A DNA stretch of 64,000 nt from Asterias rubens (taxonomy: Eukaryota > Echinodermata > Asteroidea > Forcipulatida > Asteriidae): positions 20,893,680-20,957,679 of the forward strand of contig NC_047067.1 in assembly GCF_902459465.1 (NCBI RefSeq), given 5' to 3'. Positions 12,461-23,649 of the stretch are shown here, piece after piece. Each line of letters opens with the position of its first letter. Positions within the stretch are counted from its first letter, which is position 1. The translations under genes and the position numbers were made by a program. The notes beneath the pieces were generated by a model, which was given only the letters and a program-made list of their open reading frames with translations, was not told the origin of the DNA and searched no databases.

Positions 12461-13600
12461 ATTATTGGTGCCTTCATTAGAAAATGTAGTTTATTGGTGG
12501 TTAATTTATTTATATGTGAACATTATTTTATGGATGTTAAGTGTTACTGTTACTGTGCTGGCACATTCTAATGGTAACTTTGCACAACACGATATCATCG
12601 GTTTATGTTTATGCCAAGTGAATGGTCCATCATACTTCCCCACGCTGCATCAGGAATTAAGTTTGTACAAGTTTAATATGCAAAAGAACTGTCATTAGCC
12701 TGGGATATACTTCACCTGCCATGGTGCTGCATCAATTTTAATAAACAAGATAAAAACAAATTTTATTTACTTCATGGTTTCTTTCAAATAATATCGGGAC
12801 CCAATTTAATACAGATGCACAAAAAATAGGCTAAGTAAACAAACTTATGCTTAAGCCACTCTGAAATTTGGCCCTGAACTTAAAATGTTGGTAGAATATT
12901 TTCACTATAATATATCTGATACTCCTTCAATGTCTATTTACTGTTTAAAATTCAATGTTTTGTATAATCAGAATAGACCGTTACATTATTTCTTGTATAT
13001 AAGTCATCTTTAATATTCACCAGACATATAAGGGCAATGTCTTTCTACAGACAATACAAATTCTTATAAAATGTTTGTAAAAAACTACACATTTTGATTT
13101 TTTTTCGCAATTCTCAATATTTTTGATATCATTCGGTTTTTTAAAGTGGTTGCCACAGAACATAGTGGAATTTATCAAAATATGACAATGAAAACGAACA
13201 GAAATAAAAGGAGAAAACTTTAAATGCTAAAAATATAAAGATGTGTTTCTCCTCAAGTTTGTTTAAAATAATGTTTTTGGGTTTTGTTTTCAAAAAGTCT
13301 TTAAGGCAATCCTTTTTAAACTAGGCCCTTTAAAATTAATTGTATTCCCATTCAAATAGGGGGCGGTGTATATCTATCTGTATGTATTGGGGTCCCTTTT
13401 TAAAACTTGTGCCACCCCTTTAACAAGTGGCACCGCCATGGTATGTGCCAAACTTACCTTGAAGAGGTCGATATCACTCCGCCATAGAATGATTAACACG
13501 GGGGAAAGAGCTATTTGCCTCTAAATATGATATTTAACACTGCAATATCAATTAACTCAATAGAATTATTTAATTTGACAAGACAATTTGTTTAAAATAT
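12461..13600. other. Intergenic, no gene seen
   Basis: AT-rich sequence downstream of the nuclear receptor gene. I find no exon-like reading frame with splice sites and no strong repeat. Confidence 0.5.
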
Positions 13601-13818
13601 TTTTTTTTTACTTTTAATGTCAACATTTGGGGACTATGATGCAGGGTGTATGCATATTTGAGTGGGACATGCGCACTCGGGTGAAAAGAATGGCGCTTGT
13701 CGCTCAGCACACGCGTGGACGTTTACGTCTTTCAGACGACGGGAAAATGTCCCAAAGTTACATGTTTTTGATGCACTTAGACAAGTTTCAAGTTCCGCAA
13801 GAATTGTAGAACATTCTG
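13600..13818 (+). other. Possible first exon or transcription start region
   Basis: About 200 bp with more CpG than its surroundings (near 13,660-13,745), ending in a strong donor CTG|GTAAGTAAC at 13,819. The 60-codon frame from 13,627 matches no family I recognise and stops 10 bp before the donor. It could be a 5' untranslated first exon of a + strand transcript whose later exons I cannot identify. The call is tentative. Confidence 0.3.
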
Positions 13819-14465
13819 GTAAGTAACTGTTGCTTTTTGAACATGAAAATGCTGAAATAATTGTGTTTTTCGTCGTCGATACTGCTCACTTGAGTTGAAA
13901 TGTTTCATTAGAGCGCCACCTATCGACAGGAGTAGGACAAGCCTGTACAACTATGTGGGCACAATCATCATCACAACATAGTAGTTAAACTGTGACGAGA
14001 GGGGATAGTCTGCACAATTTGTTCACTTAGAATATGATTCTACATTTATTCAAGACTGTACTTCTACCAAAAATTACACATTTTTACGAGAGGCCACCAT
14101 CTACAAGTACAATTACTTCTACTTCTACTTTGATACTTGGCATAGTCCTTCAGTCAGGATATCATATAAACGCCAATTAACACAACAGCATTGTATTGGG
14201 CTCACACTATCAAGTGGTACACGATGATCAACATCGCCAGTGCAGGACTTCGACATTTTTTCGGATATAATTTCTTCCATGGATATATTTGTTAGCTGTG
14301 AACTCATTGAGAATATAGTGAGGGACACTGTGAATATATGAACGGAATTTCAGCTTCTCAAATCAGGTAAAAAATAAAGAAAATTGTAGTCAAACTTGTG
14401 TTCGCATTGTAAAGAACCTTTATACCCAGGACGTCAGTGCAGTGGCACTGACTGACGTCCTACCA

Positions 14466-14968
14466 GGGCTAGGGTTCGCCCCGGTGTGGCTGTTTCAGTT
14501 ATTCGCCGTGTTCAGTTTTCCGGGTGACAGAGTCGGACATATCAACATGTTGTTCGAACCGTTTTAGCTTTCCGGCGTGTTCAGTTTTCCGGGTGACCTG
14601 TCAGATACCGCCGCGAGTACTGTAGTTCTCTCAGCAGTGACCCCAAATTGTTTATATTACGATTCTTTTCTGTGTAGTCACATAATCTCTTGCCCCATCT
14701 TTACATGTATTCATGGGTACAACTTTAGGCAGGTCACACTCTGCTTGCATAAAAAAAACCTCATACAATCCACGCGTTTGCCGCATAGTTGTACTCGACT
14801 CGTGGACGCCGCCATGACAGCTACCGGAGGGTAACGGATGACTCAATACGGCACTAAAAATGGACTACTTTCGCTTGCTGTGCGCAGGCATCGCATGACG
14901 TAATGCTACCGTATTTGGTCATTCGGAAAACTGAACACAGCGGCAAGTTGAAACCGCCACACCTGTGT
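14466..14968. repeat. Foldback element abutting the palindrome
   Basis: The left end contains CCGGTGTGGCTGTTTCA then GTGTTCAGTTTTCCGG (with a second copy of the latter at about 14,576). The right end has the reverse complement, CGGAAAACTGAACACAGCGG and then GAAACCGCCACACCTG. This is a terminal-inverted-repeat (MITE-like) element of about 0.5 kb without coding capacity. Its right end lies immediately beside the outer limit of the giant palindrome at 14,969. Confidence 0.75.
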
Positions 14969-14984
14969 TCCTGGTTGTGGCTGC

Positions 14985-15185
14985 TTTATGCGCCGTAGCA
15001 CCTTACCTTGTAAAACCCTATATAAGGTGCTAAATAATTGGGTCTCAGAATTCATCACTGCAATAACCTATCTTTCTGATAGTTTGTATATACTCAGCGC
15101 CTTGAGTACCTTGTTTGGTAGATACGTGCGCTATATAAGACTTCGATATCATTATCATTCATTTAATTACAACAACAAACACTGA
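14985..15185 (+). mobile_element. Possible LINE 3' end at the outer part of the left arm
   Basis: The string CAGCGCCTTGAGTACCTTGT followed by GCGCTATATAAG and ATTATCATTCATTT resembles the conserved 3' end of L2/CR1-type LINEs. The same sequence lies inverted at about 46,080-46,275 in the right arm. No coding part is attached. Confidence 0.45.
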
Positions 15186-15267
15186 ACACTATGGAAGTGA
15201 AAGTCGGTTCCATCTGATTGATTGTGAAGTGTACTGTACTGTGTTGTACTACCAAGACCCCTGCAGG

Positions 15268-15415
15268 GAAAAGTTTCTGTATGGCGCCACCACTTTTTCA
15301 TTCAAAATAAAATAATATAGTATCTAATTTACCTGATTGATATATCCCTTTTTGTAAAAATGAGTGAAAAAGTGGTGGCGCCATATGGAAAGTTATCCCC
15401 ATGCAGTATTATAGG
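15268..15415. repeat. Hairpin MITE, ATGGCGCCACCACTTTTTCA ends
   Basis: ATGGCGCCACCACTTTTTCA at the left and TGAAAAAGTGGTGGCGCCAT at the right form a perfect inverted repeat around an AT-rich spacer. The same element lies in the right arm at about 45,870-46,000. It has no coding capacity. Confidence 0.85.
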
Positions 15416-16109
15416 GGCCCTGTACTCATTCTTAAAGTTAACTATTTGCAAAATGTAATCATTTTAAAAAATGAGTGCAGAGCATCAGTTACTCAGCTCA
15501 ACTACTAGCTCAGCTAGCTGGGTCAACTAGTGGACACCAACTTAATAGTGAGTGAGTGTTGTCGAAATTAAATCAACACTCTAAACCAACACGAAAGAAG
15601 GAGCCAGTAGTACTGCTGTACTAGGTAAAATCAGGTAAAATCCAAGTGAATAAACCAGCTACCTCTTCATGCAAATCACTTCAAAGTTCAATTCAATTAA
15701 CATTTTCCAATTTCCATAATCGATGCTGGAGCAGAGAGCACACGTTTTGCTTTTCGGGATTTCCAAAGAAAGAACTTTCTCTTTAAGGCACCACCTTCAC
15801 AAACTCTGTAGCACCCAACAACCATGCATATAAGTCCAGGTACCAGACTGGGCGTATATTTATATCTGGCGGGGAAAACCCGTAAAACAAGGGGCTGCAC
15901 ACTCAAAATAATACGGGTAAGTTTGTGAAAATATCAACGAATATTTTGGCTCTGTTTGTGCAATTCAAAAAGATAGTTTGGTGATTTAGAAAGTATTTCA
16001 ATAATAGTACTACCTTAGTAGTGCCACCCCATTGCGTCACCTTTAAATAAACTTCCATTTTATTTCCAAAGAAAGAACTTTCTCTTTAAGGCACCACCTT
16101 CCATTTTAT

Positions 16110-16247
16110 TGTTTTTTCAGAAAGCATTGCGAAAGTTCCGTTGGTTATTGCCGTGATGCGTGTGTGTACGTCGTGTAGCTAGGACGGTGGTTAACAAAAA
16201 CACAACCACTAGAACTCGCATTTTTCAAGCATTTTTAATATTTAAAG
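16110..16247 (+). other. Possible non-coding first exon upstream of the MASTL exons
   Basis: CpG-containing sequence ending in a strong donor, AAAG|GTAAGTTTTG, at 16,247/16,248. It lies 0.4 kb upstream of the penultimate MASTL-like exon in the same orientation and is mirrored near 44,965-45,100. The only early ATG (near 16,155) closes after eight codons, so any transcript using it would carry this as untranslated leader. The call rests on motif appearance alone. Confidence 0.3.
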
Positions 16248-16840
16248 GTAAGTTTTGAGCATGTTTTTTAGGTCATTTGTGGAGGGGGAACATGGAGGTT
16301 TTTGATGGATGTTTTAGGTCCGTTTTCCTTCTTTCTGAAGCAATCCGATGGGGATTTTTTTGCTCTCTCCGTCGGTAGTCTACGCAAATTAAAAGAGACC
16401 ACCATTTTGGTCGCGGTTTCATGTGGTTGTTTGTTATCATCCACGTTTTGGGGATCAAGCCAGACATGCGATTTCCGGTCGAATGCTAAAATGGGAATGA
16501 AGACACTGACAGTTTGTTGTTGTTTTTGTTTTTGTTTATGTTCTTGTCTTGTGTGTTAGGTTGGCAACTGTCAGATAAAAAGGATGTTCACATTAGCCAT
16601 TTTCTTTAATGACGCTTTCCCATAATTTTCTCAAATATATTATCTTGCTTTCTTCAGACCTGAAGTCCCATCCACTATTCCACGCAATCGACTGGAAGCG
16701 AATCAGGGAGACAGAAGCCCCTTTCATCCCAGCCCCAGATGACAGAACGGACACCGCTTATTTTGACGGTAAACAATATTCACAGTATTTTGTTTTCACC
16801 ATACACATACAATTTGATTTGAAGAAATGCAGACTTTAAA

Positions 16841-17214
16841 GGCAGTGGACACTATTGGTAATTACTCAAAATAATTATTAGCATAAAACCTCACTTGGTA
16901 ACGAGTAATGGGGAGAGGTTGATATTATAAAACATTATGAGTAACTGCTCCCCCTAAAGTGCAAAGTTTTCGAGAAAGAAGCAATTTTCAATGAACTTGA
17001 TTTCAAAACCTCAGGTGTAGAATTTGAGGTCTCGCAATCAAGCATCTGAAAGCACACAACTTTGTGTGACAAGGGTGTTTTTTCCAAGTTTCATTATTAT
17101 CTCGCAACTCCGATGACCAATCAAGCTCAAACTTTTGCAGGTTCGTTACTTTATGCATAGTTGAGATACACCAACTGTGAAGACTTGTCTTTGACAGTTA
17201 CCCAATGGTGTCCA
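16841..17214. repeat. Foldback MITE family 1 (GGCAGTGGACACTATTGG), copy a
   Basis: The left end GGCAGTGGACACTATTGGTA and the right end CCAATGGTGTCCA form terminal inverted repeats. The middle has an inner palindrome around GACCTCAGGTGTAGAATTTGAGGTC. About 0.37 kb, non-coding. It is flanked on both sides by the 20-bp string GAAGAAATGCAGACTTTAAA. Confidence 0.9.
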
Positions 17215-18002
17215 AACAGAAGAAATGCAGACTTTAAAGGGCAAGTAAACCTTTAGTTTATGGAACAGTTTGACTGTTTAATCCTTTAAAATGTAGGTGT
17301 GCACAATAAGACTGACATTTTCAAGGGTGGTCAGGTTTTTGAGATATCGCTGAAAATCCAGAAAAAATATGTCAACGCATGAAGGAAATTCCCTGATGGG
17401 AATACACATACTGAGAAGCGTCACTTTAAAAAAACAAAAAAAATACACGTCTTTCGAATCAAAAGTGAAATGTAATAATATATAATTAATGGTTTAGTTA
17501 TTCAACAATATTTAAAAAAGACACTGGCAGTAAAAGAAACCTGAATTGCGGTCCTAAATTCACAATTGGTCAGTTAATACAATAATAAGATAGTTTCATG
17601 TAATACGATTAAAAAACATAAAAAATTAAAATGCACAAATGACAATAGACCACAAAAGTAACAGGGCAAAAGACACAGAATTGCACAAAAAACATAAAAA
17701 TCACAGAACAATCCCTAACCAGATCTGGAAAGCATCGCATATGAACAACAGTTATAAAAATTAAACAAAAATAAACAAACAGTTGAATGAAGATATGATT
17801 AAGCCGACATTCACAGTGGCCGACTTCCTGACAAGAGGAATAAACAAGCTATTGGTTTTTGATGAGGTTAACTAGTTTCCATAGTGCTTTATGTATCCCA
17901 ATCCGCTGTAGGCTTCTGACCAAAGGTTGTTATTGCCACTAATTTTAAGAGTGATTACCAAACATATCCCTTTCCTTGAACCTGATCATTTAACAGCTCT
18001 GT

Positions 18003-18388
18003 AAAGGCAGTGGACACTATTGGTAACTACTCAAAATAATTATTGGCATAAAACTTTTCTTGATGACGAGTAATGGGGAGAGGTTGATAGTATAAAACAT
18101 TGTGATAAACGGCTCCCGCTGAAGTGATGTAGTTTTCAAGAAAGAAGTAATTTTCCACGAATTTGATTTCGAGACCTCAGATTTAGAACTTGAGGTCTCG
18201 AAATCAACCATCTAAACGCACACAATTTCATGTGACAAGGGTGTTTTTTTCTTTTGTTATTATCTCGCAACTTTGATAACCAATTGAGTTCAAATTTTCA
18301 CAGGTTAGTTATTTTATGCATATGTTGAGATACACCAACTGTGAAGGCTAGTCTTTGACAATTACCAATAGTGTCCACTGCCTTTAAC
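18003..18388. repeat. Foldback MITE family 1, copy b
   Basis: Full-length copy with AAAGGCAGTGGACACTATTG at the left and the reverse complement at the right. The inner palindrome TTTCGAGACCTCAGATTTAG with its complement sits in the centre. It is located just before the last MASTL-like exon. Confidence 0.93.
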
Positions 18389-18527
18389 AGGTTACTTGTC
18401 CGTCTCCCTTTTTTTGTTTAGCTCGGAACAACATGCAGCATCTCCAGATGTCTTCTTTTGCACTTTGACCTCTTGAATGATAGTGCAATCCACAACTCAT
18501 CAACAGAAGTAATGAAACTATTCCAGG

Positions 18528-20170
18528 ATGGTGGTCAACTTGGTCCAGTGGTTAGACTGCAGGACTTGCAATCACAAGGTTGTAGGTTTGAATCCTACTA
18601 AGCTAACTGTGGTCCAGTGGTTAGACTGCAGGACTTGCAGTTACAAGGTTGTTGGTTTGAATCCTACTAAGCTAACTGTGGTTCAGTGGTTAGACTGCAG
18701 GACTTGCAATCACAAGATTAAAGGTTTGAATCCTACCAAGCTAACTGTGTTTCAGTGGTTAGACTGCAGGACTTACAATCACAGGGTTGTAGGTTCGAAT
18801 CCTACCAAGCTAACTGTGGTCCAGTGGTTCGACTGCAGGACTTGCAGTTACAAGGTTGTTGGTTTATATCCTACCAAGCTCACTGTGTTTCAGTGGTTAG
18901 ACTGTAAGACTGCAGGACTTGCAATCACAAGGTTGTAGGTTCGAATCCTACCAAGCTAACTGTGGTCCAGTGGTTCGACTGCAGGACTTGCAGTTACAAG
19001 GTTGTTGGTTTGAATCCTACCAAGCTAACTGTGGTTCAGTGGTTAGACTGCAGGACTTGCAATCACAAGGTTGTGGGTTCGAATCCTACCTAGCTAACCA
19101 CCAATTTTATAATGACTAAAACAAATATTGTCCGTTATTGTTACTGAATCACTATTTGCCCATTGGTTAGACTGCAGGACTTGCACTCAAAAGGTTGTAG
19201 GTTCAAATCCTACCAAGCTAATGGTGGTCAGTGGTTAGACTGCAGGACTTACAATCACAAAGTTGTGGGTTTGAATCCTACCAAGCCAACTGTGTTTCAG
19301 TGGTTAGACTCTAGACTTGCAATAAAAATGTTGTGGGTTTGAATCATACCAAGCTAACCGTCAGGACTTGCAATCACAAGGTTGTGGGTTCGAATCCTAC
19401 CAAGCTAACCGTCAGGACTTGCAATCACAAGGTTGTGGGTTTGAATCCTACCAAGCTAACTGTGGTTCAGTGGTTAGACTGCAGGACTTGCAATCACAAA
19501 TATGTTGGTTCGAATCCTACCAAGCTAACTGCTGGTTTAACAATGACTAATAAGAGTATTGTTCCCTAGTTACTGAATCACAATTTTGTGATGGTTTAGT
19601 GGTTCGACTGCAGGACTTGCAGTTACATGGTTGTTGGTTCGAATCCTACCAAGCTTACTGTGGTTCAGTGGTTAGACTGCAGGACTTGCAATCAAAAGGT
19701 TGTGGGTTCGAATCCTACCCAGCTAACTGTGGTCCAGTGGTTGGACTGCAGGACTTGCAATCACAAGGTTCTGGGTTTGAATCCTACCAATCAAACTGTG
19801 ATCAAGTGGTTAGACTGCAGGACTTGCATCCACAAGGTTGTGGGTTCAAATCCTACCAAGCTAACTGTGGTTCAGTGGTTAGGCTGTAGGACTTGCAATC
19901 ACAAGGTTCTGGGTTCGAATCCTATAAAGCTAACTGTGGTCCAGTGGTAAGACTGCAGGACTTACAATCACAAGGTTGTAGGTTCGAATCCTACCAAGCT
20001 AATGGTGGTCCAGTGGTTAGACTGCAGGACTTGCAATCAGAATGTTGTTGGTTCGAAATCTACCAGCTAACTGCTCATTTTACAATGACAATTTTGTGAT
20101 GGTTCAGTGGTTAGACTACAGGACTTGCAGTGACAAGGTTGTGAGTTCAAATGCTACCAAGCTAACCGTT
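18528..20170 (+). repeat. Tandem array of about 22 tRNA-like 68-bp units, left arm
   Basis: Each unit contains GGTCCAGTGGTTAGACTGCA, which fits the A-box pattern TGGYNNAGTGG, and GGTTCGAATCCTACC, a B-box with a five-pair T-stem (GTAGG/CCTAC). Anticodon and acceptor stems do not pair in the units I examined, so these are tRNA-derived repeats and not working tRNA genes. Short unique spacers at about 19,100-19,155, 19,530-19,590 and 20,065-20,100 break the array. The long apparent reading frames across it are a consequence of the repeat. The partner in the right arm is 41,828-42,655. Confidence 0.88.
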
Positions 20171-20504
20171 ATTTTAAAAATGACAAGCGTCTAGTTACTG
20201 AACCACAAGTTCTTGATTTACAATTCATAATCGTGGGGGTCCGGGCTGGAATTTTAGGAGGGGTCATGGAGATCACTGGGCTGACTACCCATGTCATATT
20301 AATTGCTCATCCATTAATTTTTATGAGCCAAGTAATTCAAAGGCCACACTTGGAAATTCTTTTAAAGAGCTTTCCTAATGTTCAATACAAATTATGCAAA
20401 ACGTAAAAGACTATTTTACTTAAAACTTCAATATGGGCAACGGTGTCAAAGCAAATTTAATGTCAAAATTCCAAGACAAAAACAACACAGAATCCTGGGT
20501 CATT

Positions 20505-20735
20505 ATTCCTTGAATATAAAACCTTATACAATTGCAATATAACTGTATATACAATTACGATATTACCTTTATACGATTAAGATATAACCTTTTACATTTG
20601 CGATATAACCTTATGTGATTGTGATATAATCTTGAACTATTGCAATATTTCCCTGATACAATTGCGATATAAATTTATACAATTTGCGATGTAACCTTAT
20701 AGAACCGTGGTTCAGCATTATACAATTCCTTTGAA
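20505..20735. repeat. AT-rich minisatellite, about 21-28-bp unit, left arm
   Basis: About eight imperfect copies of a unit like ATACAATTGCGATATAACCT follow the tRNA-like array. The same minisatellite lies inverted at 41,335-41,530. Confidence 0.8.
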
Positions 20736-21154
20736 GGCACTGGACACAATTGGTAATTACTCAAAACAATTGTTATCATTAAAAACTTACTTGGTAACGA
20801 GCAATGGAGAGCTGGAGATAGTATAAAACTGGAGAGCTGGAGATAGTATAAAACATTATGAGAAACAGCTCCCTGTGAAGTAACATAGTTTTTAAGACAG
20901 AAGCGATTTCTCACTAAAATATTTGAATTTGATTTCGAGACCTCAGAATTAAAATTTGAGGTCTCGAAATCAAGCATCTGAAAGCACACAACTTGTGCAA
21001 CAAGGGCGTTTTTGCTTTCATTGTTCTCTAATTGCAAATTTGACGACCAACTGAGCTCAAATTTTTACAGGTTTGTTATGTTATGCATATTTTGAGATAC
21101 ATCAAGAGTGAATACTGGTCTTTGACAATTACCAAACATGTCCAATTCCTTTAA
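20732..21154. repeat. Foldback MITE family 1, diverged copy c
   Basis: Ends GGCACTGGACACAATTGGTA and TACCAAACATGTCCA with the inner palindrome GACCTCAGAATTAAAATTTGAGGTC. It contains a short internal duplication of GGAGAGCTGGAGATAGTATA. The right-arm partner is at about 40,893-41,314. Confidence 0.88.
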
Positions 21155-21176
21155 ATCAACATACAATTGCAGGTTT

Positions 21177-21465
21177 AATGGCAGAGGACACTATTGGTAA
21201 TTGTCAAGAGGACTAGCCTTCACAGTTGGTGTATCTCAACATATGCATAAAATAACTAACCTGTGAAAATTTGAGCTCAAACGGTCATCGAAGTTGCGAG
21301 ATAATAATGAAGAAAAAAACCCCCTTGTCACACGAAGTTGTGTGCGTTCAGATGGTTGATTTCGAGACCTCAAGTTCTAAATCTGAGGTCTCGAAATCAA
21401 ATTTGTGGAAAATTACTTCTTTCTCGAAAACTATGGCACTTCAGAGGGAGTCGTTTCTCACAATG

Positions 21466-21527
<62 letters not shown>

Positions 21528-21914
21528 TTAACATTTATTTCATCGTTGTCCATTCATCTTACAATACATAGATTAACTTTACATTCAGTTACACAATAAC
21601 ATGTTTATGATAAAGTAGGCTATTACAATGTATACGCAATATAAATAATAGATTAATAAAAATTGTATATGTAATAAGCGGTAGGACAACAATTAGGTTC
21701 AGGTGAAGCCGTGGCTTTTGTTCCTTAACCTATGGACAGACGAACACAAAAATAACAGCACCAGCACATATTGTACAGACAATAGACTTGACAGACAAAC
21801 ACAACAACGGCTAATGTAAGGTGTACTATCAACCTCTCCCCATTACTCGTCACCAAGAAAGGTTTATGCTAATAATTATTTTGAGTAATTACCAATAGTG
21901 TCCACTGCCTTTAA
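21177..21914. repeat. Foldback MITE family 1, copy d, interrupted
   Basis: A family 1 element in which the stretch 21,465-21,832 is inserted. The right-arm partner at 40,483-40,868 has no insertion, which gives the exact empty site (GTTTTATACTATCAACC). Confidence 0.92.
21465..21832 (-). mobile_element. 5'-truncated retroelement 3' end with (TAA)n tail, left arm only
   Basis: Read on the minus strand, about 300 bp of unique sequence ends in GATGAAATAAATGTTAAAT and a long (TAA)n run, the shape of a LINE or SINE 3' end. It is missing from the same site in the right arm, so it was inserted after the arms arose or is polymorphic. Leucine/tyrosine/isoleucine-run reading frames here come from the microsatellite and are not genes. 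Confidence 0.75.
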
Positions 21915-22900
21915 CTATTGTGATTTAACCTTATACATTTCTGATCAAGCCAAATGTTTTATATTGTACTATTCCAATAAACAAAATTACAAAACATTGA
22001 TAAATGCTTGACTTATGCCTTGTGATTTTATTTATTTGTATTATTTGACCACATTTTTGAAGTTCGATTTGTATGCATTAAAATGAAGCTGGTTTCTTCA
22101 GTGATGGCATGTACCTTTCATTTTTTTCTAAGATTGAGATTTGATGTTGACCAATCTACATGTATATCTAAAACTATTCCTCAAGTTGAAAATATTATTT
22201 ATAAAAGTTATTCCTCAAGTTAAAAACACATCAGAGTAAGAGGTACCTTATTTTAGAGAATAAAAACAACTCTTTGTGTTTTCTTAAATTTATGGCCCAA
22301 AATTTGATAAACTGTAGGACATCTACCCCTTGTTTGTTTGTATTTTTTTAATTTTTTTTTATTGATGTATTTATTTTGAGGCACAAGGCTCATCTCTTTA
22401 AGCTTTTTCAGTAAACAAAAACGGTATACCCTACAAAAAATGGATGTTCAAAGCCTTGCATTTTTTGTTACAAAAATTCAAATGGTAAGCCTTGCGTTTT
22501 AGTAAAATCCTTGCAATTTTCTAACACAACAACATGCATAAGATGGCCATATTTTGTTATTAATATTTATTTATTTTTTTTTTTTTGGGGGGGGGGGTGG
22601 TTGACGTGTACCGAAGGCTTTAAAAGTTAGATTATTTGGTGGCGCAAATTTGAGTGAGATATTTTCAACAACGAAATAAGGTCACTTTTCAATAATTTAC
22701 CTACAAGTTAATTATTCCTAAGTTAATAATAAGCTGAGAAACGAACAAAAAATATACCTCATATATTACCTTTAGTTCTTTAAACTTTGCGCTAAATCAT
22801 TTCAAGTTAAACAAACGTAAGGCTACTTGGTTTAATTACCACAATTAGTTACAGTGTAAGCGTTTATTCATCACTTTTAATATGATTCAAGCCTTCGATT
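21915..22900. other. AT-rich spacer in the left arm
   Basis: No gene seen. It contains a G-run at about 22,587 and short T-runs. Its counterpart is 39,500-40,480 in the right arm, with many single-base differences. Confidence 0.5.
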
Positions 22901-23180
22901 CTCGCATTTCGAATCATTCCGCGAGATCTTGCGGGAGCCAGTTTGCCCCTTTGATCTTGGACAGACACCGGTGATTGGAACCAGCTAAAGCAACCGACAG
23001 GTACCCGATTTCCACGCTACGCGAAATAAACATCAACAGAGTAGTAGAGGTCTGGGTACTCGACGGCTTGATGCCGTGACGCGATATTCAAAATGGCCAC
23101 CAGCCATGCTTGTGAAGTTGTCAACACCATGGATATACTTAGGATGATTTGATGTGATTTAATGTCTCTTTTGGGTAAGC
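22900..23180 (+). promoter_or_regulatory. CpG-bearing, promoter-like segment, left arm
   Basis: This segment has far more CpG than its surroundings, with CCGCGAGATCTTGCGGGAG, CACGCTACGCGAAAT and GCCGTGACGCGATATTC. It is followed by a donor-like TTTTGG|GTAAGC near 23,174. An ATG at 23,092 opens a frame of only about 20 codons. It looks like a promoter with a first exon and is mirrored at about 39,220-39,500. The gene it would serve is not identified. Confidence 0.35.
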
Positions 23181-23276
23181 TTTATCATGCAGCTTATTTA
23201 AGTTAATAATGTAGAATAGGATGAAGGCCTCGTGGAAGGCGTGTAACCACCTAGTTTGTCATAAAACGGGCAATTC

Positions 23277-23612
23277 TTGTCGCAATTTTATTCCACCTTC
23301 ATGCTCAACATAAACAACGGCAATCCGGAAGTAGCTGTAACGTTAGAGCATAGGTCATTGCATTGTCATTGCCAATTTGCCGTCAATCAGATACTGGATG
23401 AAGAATTCCTCCATGATCAGATGAAACAATCGACTTTTCTGTGTAGTTCTTATAGATTATCTACTTCAATTCGTGTCGGCCACTCCTACGTGTTTCTATG
23501 TCAGTTTTTGTTTACATGTTATGTAACACTGAGCTGTCGTAAACTGTTTACCAACCAAAATGACCGGTGCTCTGACATTCGGAGTCGTAGGCCTACCATC
23601 CAAAAGAATTGA
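23277..23612 (+). other. 111-codon open frame, unchanged in both arms
   Basis: A 111-codon frame starting MSQFYSTFML is identical at the protein level in the right arm (38,772-39,107, minus strand). I recognise no domain. It lies just downstream of the CpG-bearing segment, so it may be part of an untranslated exon or a small gene. Identity between arms is explained by the recent duplication and is not evidence of selection. Confidence 0.25.
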
Positions 23613-23649
23613 TACATCATGTTTAAGCCTTTGCAGATTGCCTTTCTCA

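Larger units (their letters stand above)
16658..18468 (+). pseudogene. MASTL: Last two exons of Greatwall/MASTL kinase, left arm
   Basis: Exon 16,658-16,768 (acceptor TTCTTCAG, donor GTAAAC) encodes LKSHPLFHAIDWKRIRETEA and continues to DDRTDTAYFD. Exon 18,422-18,468 (acceptor TTTGTTTAG) completes it as ARNNMQHLQMSSFAL and stop. This is the C-terminal AGC-kinase tail of Greatwall/MASTL (family ending DDETDTSYFEARN..QHL), the mitotic kinase that acts through ENSA/ARPP19 to inhibit PP2A-B55. Phase is kept across the intron and no stop interrupts either exon. The kinase-domain exons are absent upstream: the arm ends only 1.7 kb before, and the flank holds a nuclear receptor gene. I therefore read it as a 3' gene fragment. 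The intron carries two copies of the GGCAGTGGACAC foldback element, one ending about 35 bp before the last acceptor. Confidence 0.82.

Noticed and set aside
18528..20170. Long frames such as [22 protein letters not shown] as a repetitive protein
   Set aside because: All three forward frames stay open because of the repeat composition, and the unit has tRNA promoter boxes. This is an array and not a gene.
18528..20170. CRISPR array
   Set aside because: Repeats are 68 bp, contiguous, diverged and without unique spacers, and the window is clearly eukaryotic.
21405..21599. Poly-leucine, poly-isoleucine and poly-tyrosine frames
   Set aside because: Caused by a (TTA)n microsatellite at the retroelement tail.
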